Positions 1 to 9,225 of a DNA stretch of 64,000 nucleotides are shown here, in pieces (positions within the stretch are counted from its first letter, which is position 1; the number at the start of each line of letters is the position of its first letter). Position numbers and translations under genes: made by a program. The notes under the pieces were generated by a model that worked only from the letters and a program-made list of their open reading frames with translations, ran no database searches and was not told the origin of the DNA. The stretch is from Hydrogeniiclostridium mannosilyticum (GTDB lineage: Bacteria > Bacillota > Clostridia > Oscillospirales > Acutalibacteraceae): assembly GCF_003268275.1 (NCBI RefSeq), contig NZ_QLYR01000002.1, forward strand, positions 1 to 64,000. The letters run 5' to 3'.

Positions 1-38
1 AGCCCGGGCAGCACATCAAACGCGCTGCCCGGGCTTTA
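1..38 (+). terminator. Intrinsic terminator at window start
   Basis: A perfect 12-bp stem (AGCCCGGGCAGC with its complement at 25-36) closes an 11-nt loop and is followed by TTTACATTTT. It presumably ends a gene lying to the left of the window. Seen directly. Confidence 0.75.
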
Positions 39-493
39 CATTTTCATAAAGGCTTAGCGGGCAAAGGAACACAACGGTTGAGCCGGGCTTTATGAAAAAA
101 CCGTATTTTGAATGCTTGGCGGCGGAGGCGGCTGTTCAAAACCCGGCGGCGGGCGTCCGGATAGGCGTTGCGGGAATAAAAAAATTTTTTCTGTATGGAT
201 ATATTCACGCCGCAGCGCTGGAATGCGCCATAAAAAATTGTCATTTTAGCGCTTTGGGGGCTGCTGGCAGCGCCTTTTTTATGCATATTCCATGAGATAA
301 ACTTGCAGGACAGGGAAAAATGCGGCGCACAGGCCGCGCGGACGGCCCCGGGGGGTGAAAGCGGGCCTTTTTCGCCGTACAGAGCGTGTGCAGGGAACGG
401 CGCATCGTGCAGCGGCCTGCTGCCCTGACAAAAAAACGGGCTGATACGGGGTGATTTTCTTGCATTATTTTTGCATAAATTGGAAGAACAACA
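39..493. other. Gene-free stretch upstream of livJ
   Basis: About 450 bases between the left-edge terminator and the livJ promoter. Open frames here lack ribosome binding sites and recognisable protein features, and I see no RNA family. Nothing supportable beyond spacer and possible upstream regulatory DNA. Confidence 0.5.
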
Positions 494-522
494 TTGCAAA
501 ACAGCCATTCCCGTAGTATAAT
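494..522 (+). promoter_or_regulatory. livJ promoter (sigma-A type)
   Basis: TTGCAA at 494-499 and TATAAT at 517-522 are separated by exactly 17 bp. The start of transcription would give a leader of about 115 nt before livJ. Read directly from sequence; activity is inferred. Confidence 0.75.
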
Positions 523-644
523 TATGAAAAATAATGAAATGCTTGACACCATGGCTGCTCTGTGTGCTCTTAAGCATGGGAAGCGCGCCAGGAAATACAA
601 AACAGTTTGTTATGAAATGTCAAGAGTTTAGGAGGTAATTTGAG

Positions 645-1793
645 ATGAAAAAGCGTTTTCTCGCGGCAGTACTCGCTGCATTGCTGGTGGGTACCTCCTT
701 GGCTGGCTGCCAGCAGGGGGGAGAAGCCTCCGGCGATACCGTTAAAATCGGCGGCCTGGCGCCGCTGACGGGCAAGGTTGCAAACTACGGCATTGCCACC
801 AACAACGGGATTCAGCTTGCGGTTAAAAAGATCAATGACAACGGCGGAATCCTCGGCGGCAAGAAAATCGACTATATTTATTATGACGAAAAAGGCGACC
901 CCAATGAGGCGCTCACCGCTTTTAACAAGCTGGTTCAGAACGACCAGGTCGTCGCCCTGATCGGCGATGTAACGTCCAACCCGACCAAGGCTGTCGCGCA
1001 GAAGTCGGTGGAATATAACCTGCCGATGATTACCGCTACCGGCACGACCGCGGAAATTACGGAGGGCAAGCCCAACGTGTTCCGCGCTTGCTTCATCGAC
1101 CCGTACCAGGGGGAGCTGATGGCCTCCTATGCCGCGGATAAGCTGGGCGCTAAGTCCGCAGCTATTCTTTACGACAACGGCGACTCTTACTCCTCCGGCA
1201 TCGCGGATGCCTTCGAGAAGGTTGCCAAGGAGCAGGGCATGGCGGTGACGAAGCTGGGCTATGCCTCCAAGAGCGTGGATTTCCGCGCGCAGCTCACTCA
1301 GATTAAGGGTGAAAACCCGGATGTGCTGCTGATTCCCTGCTATTATGAGGATGTTGCGCTGATTGCCGCGCAGGCCAAGGAAATCGGCATCACGGCAAAG
1401 CTCCTCGGCGGCGACGGCTGGGACGGCGTGCTGGATAAGCTGGATGCCTCCAATGTCGATGCCGTTGCCGGCTGCTATTTCTGCAGCCAGTACTCCGCCG
1501 AGAGCGACGACCCCGACCTGCAGGCCTTTCTGGAGGAATATAGGGAGACCTATGACAGCGAGCCGAGCATGTTCTCCGTTTTGGGCTATGACGCTATGAA
1601 CATGATGGCCGCGGCTATTGACAAGGCCGGCTCCACAGACCCGGATGCCATTATCGAAGCGCTCAAGAGCATAGAGTACAAGGGCCTGACCGGAACTACA
1701 ACCTTTGACAGCAGCAACAACCCGGTGCGCGAGGCGATCATTACCACCGTGGAAGACGGCAAGTACAAGGTTGTTGAAACCTATAAAAAGTAA
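645..1793 (+). CDS. livJ: Branched-chain amino acid ABC transporter, substrate-binding lipoprotein
   Basis: Extracytoplasmic solute-binding protein that delivers branched-chain or related amino acids to the LivHMGF importer. The 382-residue protein begins with a lysine-rich lipoprotein signal peptide whose lipobox (Leu19-Ala-Gly-Cys22) predicts lipid anchoring on the outer face of the membrane. The mature part starts with the KIGGLAPLTG motif typical of the periplasmic-binding-protein-like I, LivJ class. AGGAGG lies just upstream of the ATG. It is the first gene of a livJ-livHMGF cluster and is separated from livH by an attenuator-like hairpin, which fits the usual excess of binding protein over permease. 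True substrate could differ (amides, urea, aromatic amino acids) because the Liv family is broad. Confidence 0.93.
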   Translation: MKKRFLAAVLAALLVGTSLAGCQQGGEASGDTVKIGGLAPLTGKVANYGIATNNGIQLAVKKINDNGGILGGKKIDYIYYDEKGDPNEALTAFNKLVQNDQVVALIGDVTSNPTKAVAQKSVEYNLPMITATGTTAEITEGKPNVFRACFIDPYQGELMASYAADKLGAKSAAILYDNGDSYSSGIADAFEKVAKEQGMAVTKLGYASKSVDFRAQLTQIKGENPDVLLIPCYYEDVALIAAQAKEIGITAKLLGGDGWDGVLDKLDASNVDAVAGCYFCSQYSAESDDPDLQAFLEEYRETYDSEPSMFSVLGYDAMNMMAAAIDKAGSTDPDAIIEALKSIEYKGLTGTTTFDSSNNPVREAIITTVEDGKYKVVETYKK

Positions 1794-1883
1794 TTTTATT
1801 TGCACAGGGCCTATAACGCCGCGCAAATTTCGCAGGCCGGGAGACGGCTCTGCTGCCCCGCAAGGCACTGCCGCGGGCGCCGG

Positions 1884-1910
1884 AAGAGGGGAGGAGGATC
1901 CCCTCTTTTT
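1884..1910 (+). terminator. Attenuator-like hairpin between livJ and livH
   Basis: AAGAGGGG at 1884-1891 pairs with CCCCTCTT at 1900-1907 across an 8-nt loop, followed by a short T run. Lying between two genes of one transport system, it probably lets only part of transcription through to livHMGF. Confidence 0.6.
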
Positions 1911-1955
1911 CGGTTATAGGGAATAATATGCAACACAAAGGGAGGGCACAAGTTC

Positions 1956-2837
1956 ATGGATTTTATTGTACAGGTCGTCAATGGCCTGGGAATGGGCAGC
2001 ATTTATGCCCTGGTGGCCTTGGGCTACAGCATGGTGTACGGCATCGTGCAGCTCATCAACTTTGCGCACGGCGACATCATCATGGTTGCGGCGTACATCA
2101 TCTTTATTTCCATGATGATGATGGGCCTGCCGCTGTGGGCGGCGATTTTGCTGTGTGTGGTTTTGTCCGCGCTGGTCGGCATGCTGATTGAGCGGGTGGC
2201 CTACCGCCGCCTGCTGGTGCGAAATGTGCCTAGAATATCGCTGCTGATTACCGCCATTGGCGTCAGCATTTTTCTGCAAAACCTTTTCCAGTTGATTTTT
2301 GGTTCCGACGCCAAGCCGATGCAGAAGTTTTTTGACCTTCCTGCGCTCTCCGTGTTCGGTGTGTCCATCACCTCCACAACCATTCTGAACATCGTGACGT
2401 CGGTTATTATGATGATCTGCCTGCAGCTGCTGGTCGGCAGGACTAGGATGGGCAAGGCCATGCGTGCCACCTCCGAGGATGCGGGCGCGGCAAAGCTGAT
2501 GGGCATTAACACCAACCACATCATTGCCTTGACCTTTGCCATCGGCTCCGCCCTGGCAGGCGTAGGCGCGGTGCTCTACTGCAACACCTACCAGCAAATC
2601 AAGCCGATTATGGGCAGCATGCTGGGCCTGAAGGCGTTTGTCGCGGCGGTGCTGGGCGGCATCGGCAGCATTCCGGGCGCCATGCTGGGCGGTTACATAC
2701 TGGGCGCCGCAGAGGGCCTGACCACCTCGTTTATCAGCAGCAACCTCACGGATGCCGTTGTGTTTGGCATATTGATTTTGGTTCTCCTGTTCAAGCCCGC
2801 CGGCTTGCTGGGTAAAAATGTAAGGGAGAAGGTGTGA
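1956..2837 (+). CDS. livH: Branched-chain amino acid ABC transporter permease LivH
   Basis: Integral membrane permease of 293 residues. Several long hydrophobic segments are visible, and the early INFAHGD motif and the late VLGGIGSIPGA motif are characteristic of the LivH branch of the BPD_transp_2 family. It would form the transmembrane heterodimer with LivM. A GGGAGGG ribosome binding site lies 8-9 nt before the ATG. The next gene, livM, starts 4 nt after the stop codon, so the two are co-transcribed and probably translationally coupled. Confidence 0.93.
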   Translation: MDFIVQVVNGLGMGSIYALVALGYSMVYGIVQLINFAHGDIIMVAAYIIFISMMMMGLPLWAAILLCVVLSALVGMLIERVAYRRLLVRNVPRISLLITAIGVSIFLQNLFQLIFGSDAKPMQKFFDLPALSVFGVSITSTTILNIVTSVIMMICLQLLVGRTRMGKAMRATSEDAGAAKLMGINTNHIIALTFAIGSALAGVGAVLYCNTYQQIKPIMGSMLGLKAFVAAVLGGIGSIPGAMLGGYILGAAEGLTTSFISSNLTDAVVFGILILVLLFKPAGLLGKNVREKV

Positions 2838-2841
2838 TACG

Positions 2842-3891
2842 ATGCAGGATACTCCACTGAAAAAAGAAAAAAAGCTTGGTTTTTGTCTGCTGAACGCCGG
2901 CCTGGTGCTGGCATTATTCCTGCTTTTGTTTATTTTCGTGCGCACCGGTGTGGTAAATGCCTATTATTCCTATATTTTGACAAATGTCTGCATCAATGTG
3001 GCCCTGGCGGTCAGCCTGAACATTGTCACCGGTTTTTTGGGCCAGCTGGTTCTGGGCCACGCGGGCTTTATGCTGGTGGGCGCGTATGCGGCCGCCCTGT
3101 TCACCATTAACAGCGGGCTGGACATTGCCGTCAGCTTCCCCCTCGGCCTGCTGCTGGGCGGCATCACCGCTGCGGTTTTCGGCGTGATCATCGGTGTGCC
3201 GGCGCTGCGCCTGCGGGGGGATTATCTGGCCATCATTACTCTGGGCTTTGGCGAGATCATCCGCGTTATTGCCAATAACGTACCGTTTACCAACGGCGCG
3301 CAGGGCCTGGGCGGCATCCCCAGCCCCAATACCCGGAGCAACCCCATGGTGGTGCTGGGCTATGCGTTCTTTATTGCCGTGCTGGTGATTTTTGTCAGCT
3401 ATACCTTCGGCACCTCCCGCCATGGCCGCGCGGTCATCGCCATTCGTGAAGATGAAATTGCCGCGGAGGCCTCGGGTATTCACACCACCTACTACAAGCT
3501 GTTTGCCTTTATCCTGGCAGCCTTTTTTGCCGGGGTTGCCGGCGGCCTTTATGCGCACCACACCAGCCTGATCGACCCCTCCGGCTTCGATTTTAACCGC
3601 TCGGTGGAAATCCTGGTCATGGTGGTGCTGGGCGGCATGGGATCCATTACGGGCTCCGTCATTTCGGCGGTGGCGCTGACGATTTTGCCGGAGCTGCTGC
3701 GGGGCTTCGATGCCTACCGGATGGTGGTTTATGCAGCGGTGCTGATTTGCGTCATGCTGTTCCGGCCCACCGGCCTGCTGGGGCGCAGCGAGTTTTCCAT
3801 GAAGAAATTCATTCGTGCGGTTCCCCACTTCCCGCAAAGGGTGAGGGGCTTCTTCCGCAGACTGGCCCGCAAAGGCAAAAAGGAGGCGTAA
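2842..3891 (+). CDS. livM: Branched-chain amino acid ABC transporter permease LivM
   Basis: Second membrane permease of the importer, 349 residues, with an N-terminal hydrophobic bundle, a GHAGFMLVGAYAAA segment and a VLGGMGSITGS motif near the end that match LivM. The C-terminus is very basic and cytoplasmic. The start follows the livH stop by 4 nt and the livG start lies 3 nt beyond its own stop, giving a tight livHMG order. Length is in the usual range for the family. Confidence 0.93.
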   Translation: MQDTPLKKEKKLGFCLLNAGLVLALFLLLFIFVRTGVVNAYYSYILTNVCINVALAVSLNIVTGFLGQLVLGHAGFMLVGAYAAALFTINSGLDIAVSFPLGLLLGGITAAVFGVIIGVPALRLRGDYLAIITLGFGEIIRVIANNVPFTNGAQGLGGIPSPNTRSNPMVVLGYAFFIAVLVIFVSYTFGTSRHGRAVIAIREDEIAAEASGIHTTYYKLFAFILAAFFAGVAGGLYAHHTSLIDPSGFDFNRSVEILVMVVLGGMGSITGSVISAVALTILPELLRGFDAYRMVVYAAVLICVMLFRPTGLLGRSEFSMKKFIRAVPHFPQRVRGFFRRLARKGKKEA

Positions 3892-3894
3892 CGC

Positions 3895-4656
3895 ATGGCG
3901 GTACTTGAAGTAGATAAGCTGGGCATTGCCTTCGGCGGCCTGCGGGCGCTGGAGGATGTGCACTTTAAGGTGGAAGAGGGCAGCATAGTCGGGCTGATTG
4001 GCCCGAACGGTGCCGGCAAGACCACCGTATTCAACCTGTTGACCGGTGTGTACACGCCGACAGAGGGAACAATCAGGCTCAACGGCGAATCCATCCTGAA
4101 AAAGAAAACCTATCAGATTACCCGCAGCGGCCTTGCCCGTACCTTCCAGAATATCCGCTTGTTTAAGGATATGACGGTCATCGACAATGTGAAAACGGCA
4201 ATGAACAGCCAGATGAAATATTCGGCGTTTTCCGGTATATTCCGTTTGCCCTCCTACCGGAAGGAGGAGGACCAGGTGACGGCGCGGGCGATGGAGCTGC
4301 TCGATGTTTTCGGCCTGTCGGGCCAGGCCGGGGATCTGGCGCGCAACCTGCCTTACGGCAAACAGCGCGAGCTGGAAATTGCCCGGGCGCTGGCGTCAAG
4401 CCCTAAGGTGCTGCTGCTGGACGAACCCGCCGCGGGCATGAACCCAACCGAGACGCAAAGCCTGCTGGAGGCGGTGCGCCTGATACGCGAGCGGTTCCAG
4501 GTCTCTGTTTTGTTGATTGAACACGATATGAGTTTTGTTATGGGCTTGTGTGAGCATATTATTGTGCTGGATTATGGAAGAATCATCGCGGAGGGGCCGG
4601 CGGATGAAATCCGCAGGAATCCCAAGGTTATTGCCGCGTACCTGGGAGGTGAATGA
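3895..4656 (+). CDS. livG: Branched-chain amino acid ABC transporter ATP-binding protein LivG
   Basis: Cytoplasmic ATPase subunit, 253 residues. Walker A (GPNGAGKTT) spans residues 36-44, followed by the long LivG-type insertion, a YGKQRELE signature instead of the classical LSGGQ (normal variation for LivG), and a Walker B LLLDEPAAGMNP. GGAGG lies immediately before the ATG, overlapping the livM end. Pairs with LivF as the second ATPase. Confidence 0.94.
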   Translation: MAVLEVDKLGIAFGGLRALEDVHFKVEEGSIVGLIGPNGAGKTTVFNLLTGVYTPTEGTIRLNGESILKKKTYQITRSGLARTFQNIRLFKDMTVIDNVKTAMNSQMKYSAFSGIFRLPSYRKEEDQVTARAMELLDVFGLSGQAGDLARNLPYGKQRELEIARALASSPKVLLLDEPAAGMNPTETQSLLEAVRLIRERFQVSVLLIEHDMSFVMGLCEHIIVLDYGRIIAEGPADEIRRNPKVIAAYLGGE

Positions 4657-4657
4657 T

Positions 4658-5371
4658 TTGGCAGCCATGCTTACAGTAGAGGGGCTGGAGGTCTATTACG
4701 GCTCCATCCACGCGATTAAGAATATCAGCTTTGAGGTAAACGAGGGTGAGATCGTTACCCTCATCGGCGCAAACGGCGCCGGGAAAACGACTACGCTGCA
4801 TGCCGTCTGCGGCCTGGTGAAGGCGGCGGATGGCGGGATCCATTTTTGCGGTACGGATCTGCGCGCCATTGCGCCGTATAAAATCCTGGGGCTTGGCCTG
4901 GCGCAGGTGCCGGAAGGCCGCCGCGTTTTTGCCAAAATGACCGTTCAGGAGAACCTGGAGATGGGGGCCTACATCCGCCGAGACAAGGATCAGGTAGAAA
5001 AGGACTTTCAGCGGGTGCTTGAGCGCCTGCCGCGTCTGGCAGAGCGCCGCAAGCAGCTTGCGGGTACGCTCTCGGGCGGCGAGCAGCAGATGCTTGCCAT
5101 TGGCCGTGCGCTGATGGGCAACCCGAGAATGCTGCTGCTGGATGAACCCTCCATGGGCCTTTCTCCGCTTTTAGTGGAGGAAATCTTCCGCATTATTGAG
5201 GATGTCAACCGTTCCGGCGTAACCGTGCTGCTGGTGGAGCAGAACGCAAAGAAGGCGCTGGAAATTGCCGACCGCGCTTATGTGCTGGAGACCGGCAGCA
5301 TTGCCATGTCTGGCGCCGCGGCGGAGCTTGCGAACGATGAAAAGGTGCGCAAGGCGTATCTGGGCGGCTGA
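4658..5371 (+). CDS. livF: Branched-chain amino acid ABC transporter ATP-binding protein LivF
   Basis: Second ATPase of the importer, 237 residues from the chosen TTG start. Walker A GANGAGKTT is at residues 37-45, the LSGGEQQ signature at 140-146 and the Walker B MLLLDEPSMGL at 160-170. I chose TTG at 4658 because the GGAGGTG box sits 8 nt upstream, whereas the next ATG (4667) is 17 nt away. The gene begins directly after the livG stop and ends the operon at a strong terminator. Confidence 0.92.
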   Translation: MAAMLTVEGLEVYYGSIHAIKNISFEVNEGEIVTLIGANGAGKTTTLHAVCGLVKAADGGIHFCGTDLRAIAPYKILGLGLAQVPEGRRVFAKMTVQENLEMGAYIRRDKDQVEKDFQRVLERLPRLAERRKQLAGTLSGGEQQMLAIGRALMGNPRMLLLDEPSMGLSPLLVEEIFRIIEDVNRSGVTVLLVEQNAKKALEIADRAYVLETGSIAMSGAAAELANDEKVRKAYLGG

Positions 5372-5386
5372 CGAAAACAGCTGATG

Positions 5387-5425
5387 AAGCCCCGGCGGCG
5401 CGCAAGCGCGGCAGCCGGGGCTTTT
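5387..5425 (+). terminator. Terminator of the liv operon
   Basis: AAGCCCCGGC at 5387-5396 pairs with GCCGGGGCTT at 5414-5423, followed by TTT. Position directly after livF fits the end of the operon. Confidence 0.85.
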
Positions 5426-5528
5426 TGTGTGGAGGGCTCTGCTTTTTCCGCATCCGTGCTGCGTGCGGGAAGCGCGCTGTGGTTACACGAAAATTTTGTC
5501 CGGCCTTCTGGTAATCCGGCGGCGCATA

Positions 5529-5537
5529 TGGTACAAT
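5529..5537 (+). promoter_or_regulatory. Extended -10 promoter of araB-araD
   Basis: TG-G-TACAAT (TACAAT at 5532-5537) is an extended -10 element about 115 nt before araB. No good -35 box lies at the right distance, which suggests dependence on the extended -10 or on an activator. The remaining intergenic sequence between the liv terminator and araB shows nothing else. Confidence 0.45.
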
Positions 5538-5653
5538 GGCTACAGCTAAAAGGCCCGCAATACGGGAGCATCCCAGCCGGGCGCGCGCTCCGGTTTGGCG
5601 AATGAGGCAGAGAGGCCGGGAAAACGGCAAGAACAGCAATTGGGAGGAGTTCA

Positions 5654-7330
5654 ATGAAAAAATATTCGATTGGCGTTGATTTCGGCACCCTTTCCGGGCG
5701 TGCACTGCTGGTGGAGGTGGCGACAGGCAGAGAGCTGGCCTCTGCCGTTTACGAATATCCGCACGGGGTTCTGGACGAAGCCCTGCCCTGCGGCAAGAAG
5801 CTGGGGCATGACTGGGCGCTACAGCACCCGCGCGACTATGTGGAGGTCCTGGAGCATACCATTCCCGCGGTGCTGCGTGAGAGTGGGGCCGACCCGGCGG
5901 ATGTGGTTGGTATCGGCACGGATTTTACCGCCTGCACAATGGTGCCTGTCAAGGCGGATGGCACACCCCTGTGCCTTTTGCCGGAGTTTGAGGAAAACCC
6001 CCATGCCTGGGTTAAGCTCTGGAAGCACCATGCCGCGCAGCCGCAGGCCAACCGCCTCAATGAAATTGCCGCCGCGCGCGGGGAGCCCTGGCTTGGCAAC
6101 TACGGCGGCAAAATTTCCTCCGAGTGGGCTATCCCGAAGCTGTGGCAGGTTTTAGAGGAGGCGCCGGAGGTTTATCAGGCCATGGACCGCTGGATTGAGG
6201 CGGCGGATTGGATTGTGTGGCAGTTGACCGGGCAGGAGAGCCGCAATTCCTGCACTGCCGGTTACAAGGAGCTTTGGAACAAGCGTGCGGGCTATCCCGC
6301 GCCGGACTTTTTTAAGGCGCTGGACCCTCGCATGGAGCATGTGGTGGAGGAAAAGCTCGGCACGGTGATTACGCCGCTCGGCAGCCGTGCCGGCGGGCTT
6401 TGCCCTGCCATGGCGGCCAAGCTGGGCCTGCCGGTGGGGACGCCGGTAGCGGTGGGCAACGTGGACGCGCATGTCTGTGTGCCGGCGGTAGGCATCGACG
6501 GGCCCGGAAAGATGCTGGCGATTATCGGCACTTCGACCTGCCACATGATGATGGGCCGCGAGGAGCTGCAGGTGCCGGGAATGTGCGGCGTGGTTGAGGA
6601 CGGCATTATGCCGGGCTTCTTTGGCTACGAGGCGGGGCAGTCGTGTGTGGGCGACCATTTTGCTTGGGTTATTGACACCTGTGTGCCGGCCTCTTACTGG
6701 GAGGAGGCCCGGAGCTTGGGGATGAATATTCATGCCTACCTGCGCGCAAAGGCGGAAAAGCAAAAGCCGGGCGAGCACGGCCTGTTGGCGCTGGATTGGT
6801 GGAACGGAAACCGATCGATTCTGGTGGACGTGGACCTCACGGGTATGCTGCTGGGAATGACCCTGCAAACCAAACCGGAGGATATTTACCGCGCGCTGAT
6901 TGAGGCCACCGCTTACGGCACCCGCGTACTGGTTGAGAATTACCGGGCCCACGGCCTGCCGGTGGAGGAATTTTACGCCTCCGGCGGGATTGCCTTTAAG
7001 GACCCGATGGCTATGCAGATTTATGCCGACGTACTGAATATGCCGATTAAGATTGCCGGTACCCTGCAGGGGCCTGCGCTGGGATCGGCGATTTTCGGCG
7101 CGGTGGCTGCGGGCGGCAAGGCAGGCGGCTATGACAGTGTGTTTGACGCCGCCCGGTCCATGGGCAAGGTCAAGGATGAGGTCTACCAGCCTTCGGCTGA
7201 AAATGCCGCCGTATACGGCCAGCTTTATCAGGAATATAAGCGGCTGCACGATTATTTCGGCTGCGGTGAAAATGATGTGATGAAACGGCTGAAGGCCCTG
7301 AAGCTCCGGCAGAGCGGACAGGGCCGGTAA
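5654..7330 (+). CDS. araB: L-ribulokinase
   Basis: Phosphorylates L-ribulose to L-ribulose 5-phosphate using ATP in L-arabinose catabolism. The 558-residue protein has the FGGY-kinase N-terminal phosphate-binding motif ([14 protein letters not shown]), a conserved [12 protein letters not shown] stretch and the C-terminal [11 protein letters not shown] and [11 protein letters not shown] motifs of ribulokinases; length matches AraB (about 550-570). GGGAGGAG lies 7-8 nt upstream of the ATG. The epimerase gene follows 15 nt after the stop, so the pair forms an operon. No L-arabinose isomerase (araA) or AraR regulator is in the window; those would have to lie elsewhere. Confidence 0.93.
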   Translation: MKKYSIGVDFGTLSGRALLVEVATGRELASAVYEYPHGVLDEALPCGKKLGHDWALQHPRDYVEVLEHTIPAVLRESGADPADVVGIGTDFTACTMVPVKADGTPLCLLPEFEENPHAWVKLWKHHAAQPQANRLNEIAAARGEPWLGNYGGKISSEWAIPKLWQVLEEAPEVYQAMDRWIEAADWIVWQLTGQESRNSCTAGYKELWNKRAGYPAPDFFKALDPRMEHVVEEKLGTVITPLGSRAGGLCPAMAAKLGLPVGTPVAVGNVDAHVCVPAVGIDGPGKMLAIIGTSTCHMMMGREELQVPGMCGVVEDGIMPGFFGYEAGQSCVGDHFAWVIDTCVPASYWEEARSLGMNIHAYLRAKAEKQKPGEHGLLALDWWNGNRSILVDVDLTGMLLGMTLQTKPEDIYRALIEATAYGTRVLVENYRAHGLPVEEFYASGGIAFKDPMAMQIYADVLNMPIKIAGTLQGPALGSAIFGAVAAGGKAGGYDSVFDAARSMGKVKDEVYQPSAENAAVYGQLYQEYKRLHDYFGCGENDVMKRLKALKLRQSGQGR

Positions 7331-7345
7331 AGGAGGAAAAAATCA

Positions 7346-8041
7346 ATGCTGAAGCACTTGAAGGAAGAGGTCTATAAGGCCAATATGCTGCTGCCAAAGC
7401 ATGGGCTGGTTACCTTCACCTGGGGGAACGTCAGCGCCGTGGACCGGAACAAGGGCCTAATGGTCATCAAACCCTCCGGCGTGGAGTATGAGCAGCTCAA
7501 GCCGGAGGACATGGTGGTGGTGGACCTGGAGAGCGGCGCGCGGGTGGAGGGGGCGCTGAACCCCTCCAGCGATACGCCGACGCATCTGGAGCTCTACCGC
7601 TGCTTCCCCAATACCGGCGGCGTGGTTCACACCCATTCCCGCTGGGCTACCACCTTTGCCCAGTGTGGGCGCGGGATTCCTGCCCTGGGTACCACGCACG
7701 GTGATTATTTTTATGGTGAGATCCCTTGCACCCGCCGCATGACACCGGCGGAAATTGCAGGAGAATATGAGCTTGAAACCGGCAAGGTAATAGTAGAAAC
7801 GTTTGCGGAGCGGTCCGCGGACGATATTCCGGCGGTGCTGGTTCACAGCCATGGCCCCTTTGTCTGGGGGACGGATGCGATGAACGCCGTGCACAATGCG
7901 GTTGTCACGGAGGAGGTTGCCTTTATGGCCTGGCATGCCCTGGCGCTGAACCCGGAGCTGCCCGCCATGCAGCAGGAGCTGCTGGATAAGCATTATTTGA
8001 GAAAGCATGGCCCCAATGCCTATTACGGGCAAAAAAAATAG
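7346..8041 (+). CDS. araD: L-ribulose-5-phosphate 4-epimerase
   Basis: Class II aldolase/adducin-family epimerase that converts L-ribulose 5-phosphate to D-xylulose 5-phosphate, feeding the pentose phosphate pathway. The 231 residues carry the zinc ligands His95 and His97 ([14 protein letters not shown]) and a third histidine in [10 protein letters not shown] (His169), with Asp76 preceding, in good agreement with E. coli AraD numbering. GGAGG lies before the ATG. It follows araB closely and the operon ends at the hairpin just downstream. Confidence 0.94.
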   Translation: MLKHLKEEVYKANMLLPKHGLVTFTWGNVSAVDRNKGLMVIKPSGVEYEQLKPEDMVVVDLESGARVEGALNPSSDTPTHLELYRCFPNTGGVVHTHSRWATTFAQCGRGIPALGTTHGDYFYGEIPCTRRMTPAEIAGEYELETGKVIVETFAERSADDIPAVLVHSHGPFVWGTDAMNAVHNAVVTEEVAFMAWHALALNPELPAMQQELLDKHYLRKHGPNAYYGQKK

Positions 8042-8054
8042 ACGGAGCCTTTCA

Positions 8055-8097
8055 AAAAGCAGGTTGGCGCTATGATATAGCTCTCGCCTGCTTTTAT
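8055..8097 (+). terminator. Terminator of araB-araD
   Basis: AAAAGCAGG (8055-8063) pairs with CCTGCTTTT (8087-8095), then ATT. It lies 14 nt after the araD stop. The rest of the interval to 8327 holds no convincing gene or RNA family. Confidence 0.75.
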
Positions 8098-8327
8098 TGC
8101 GGGATTTTACATTGATTATAACAACAAAAACCCTTTACCTTCCCGTGTTCCTGTGGCAAAGGGCGCCATATCCTCAGCGGTGGGGTTGTCATGGCGGCGG
8201 GAGCACTGAGAGACTGGCGCGTGCATGCGGTAGCCTTGCAGGGCACGGCCGCCGTTTGTGCGCAACCGGGCGCCTTGTAAGAGCAGAAATAAAAAACGGA
8301 TAGACTGGTGAAAGGACGGAGATCGGC

Positions 8328-8981
8328 ATGAACAAAATGAAAGGCGCAATTTTTGACATGGACGGTACATTGCTGGATTCCATGCATGTTTGGCGGACGA
8401 AGGGGGAGGACTACCTGCGCAGCCGCGGCCTGGAACCGCACGCGGGGGCAAACGAGGCGACGCAGTATATGAGCATGGCGCAGATGGCAGGTTATTTCCG
8501 CGCAGAATATGGGCTCCGGGACTCGGAGCAGCAAATTATTGACGATTTAAACCGGATGGTGGAAAACCAATATCTTCATGTCGTGCTGGCAAAGGAGGGC
8601 GTCCCCGAGGCGCTGGAACGCCTGGCAGGGCAAGGCGTAAGGATGTGTGTCGCCACGGCAACGGATCTGCCGCTGGTGGAGGCGGCCCTGAAGCGTACCG
8701 GCCTGCTGCCCTATTTTTCGGCTGTTTTCACCTGCACAGGTGTGGGGGCAGGAAAAGACCGGCCCGACATCTATTGCCGTGCGCAGGAGCACCTGGGCGC
8801 CGCTATAAGCGAAACGGTGGTTTTTGAGGATGCCCTCTATGCCGTACGGACAGCGAAGCGGGCCGGGTTTTATGTAGCGGGCGTATACGATTATTGGGAG
8901 CGCAAAAAATGGAGCGAGATTCAAGCGCTTGCAGATATTTGCATCCATTCCTTCTCAGAGATTGAACGGATATGGAAATGA
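8328..8981 (+). CDS. HAD-superfamily phosphatase (subfamily IA)
   Basis: Predicted cytoplasmic phosphohydrolase of 217 residues. Motif I is FDMDGTLLDS with nucleophile Asp10 and acid/base Asp12; motif II lies in CVATATD, the motif III lysine in AGKDRPDIY and motif IV in VFEDALYAV. The cap-type N-terminal insertion resembles beta-phosphoglucomutase or phosphoglycolate-phosphatase relatives, but the substrate cannot be read from sequence. AAGGACGGAG precedes the ATG. It is transcribed alone between the ara terminator and the iron-box promoter. Confidence 0.88.
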   Translation: MNKMKGAIFDMDGTLLDSMHVWRTKGEDYLRSRGLEPHAGANEATQYMSMAQMAGYFRAEYGLRDSEQQIIDDLNRMVENQYLHVVLAKEGVPEALERLAGQGVRMCVATATDLPLVEAALKRTGLLPYFSAVFTCTGVGAGKDRPDIYCRAQEHLGAAISETVVFEDALYAVRTAKRAGFYVAGVYDYWERKKWSEIQALADICIHSFSEIERIWK

Positions 8982-9112
8982 GGGAGAGCGTGCGGCTGCT
9001 GACGGCCCGCGGGCTTTTTCAGAAAACAGGGCCCGGCGGTCCTCATTTTTGTGCGGATGGGGACCAGTAAAACACTGCAAAAGGAAGATTAAAATTTTTT
9101 TAAATTACAGGC

Positions 9113-9141
9113 TTGACAGAGGGCGAAAAGTATGGTATAGT
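9113..9141 (+). promoter_or_regulatory. Promoter of the DUF3793-flavodoxin operon
   Basis: TTGACA at 9113-9118 and TATAGT at 9136-9141, spacer exactly 17 bp. The -10 box overlaps a perfect inverted repeat, so a repressor bound there would block transcription. Confidence 0.8.
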
Positions 9142-9168
9142 TTGGTTAGTCAAAGCTAACCAAACTAT
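9137..9168. promoter_or_regulatory. Operator-like inverted repeat over the -10 box
   Basis: Perfect 13-bp arms (9137-9149 and 9156-9168) around a 6-nt centre. The inner half-site GGTTAG/CTAACC is the core of DtxR/IdeR iron-repressor half-sites, although the centre is wider than in the classical 19-bp box. Confidence 0.7.
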
Positions 9169-9206
9169 TAAGGGTTTTGCTCTTGCCTAGTGGGGTTAAA
9201 GGAGCA

Positions 9207-9225
9207 TTAGGTTAGTTTAAACTAA
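9207..9225. promoter_or_regulatory. DtxR/IdeR-like iron box before DUF3793 gene
   Basis: TTAGGTTAGTTTAAACTAA matches the known IdeR/DtxR consensus (TTAGGTTAGSCTAACCTAA) at 17 of the 18 or 19 informative positions except two. It lies between the transcription start and the ribosome binding site. Regulation by iron is inferred from this match plus the flavodoxin gene. Confidence 0.6.

Noticed and set aside
570-1868. Long minus-strand open frame antisense to livJ (and similar ones opposite mfd, livM and the ABC exporter genes)
   Set aside because: Shadow frames caused by G+C-rich third positions; they lack start signals and family motifs while the opposite strand encodes conserved proteins.
8160-8300. 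Possible riboswitch (CTGAGA motif) between araD and the HAD gene
   Set aside because: Only the short CTGAGA string fits a TPP element; the downstream conserved CTGGATAATGCCAGC-type part is absent and no thiamine gene follows.
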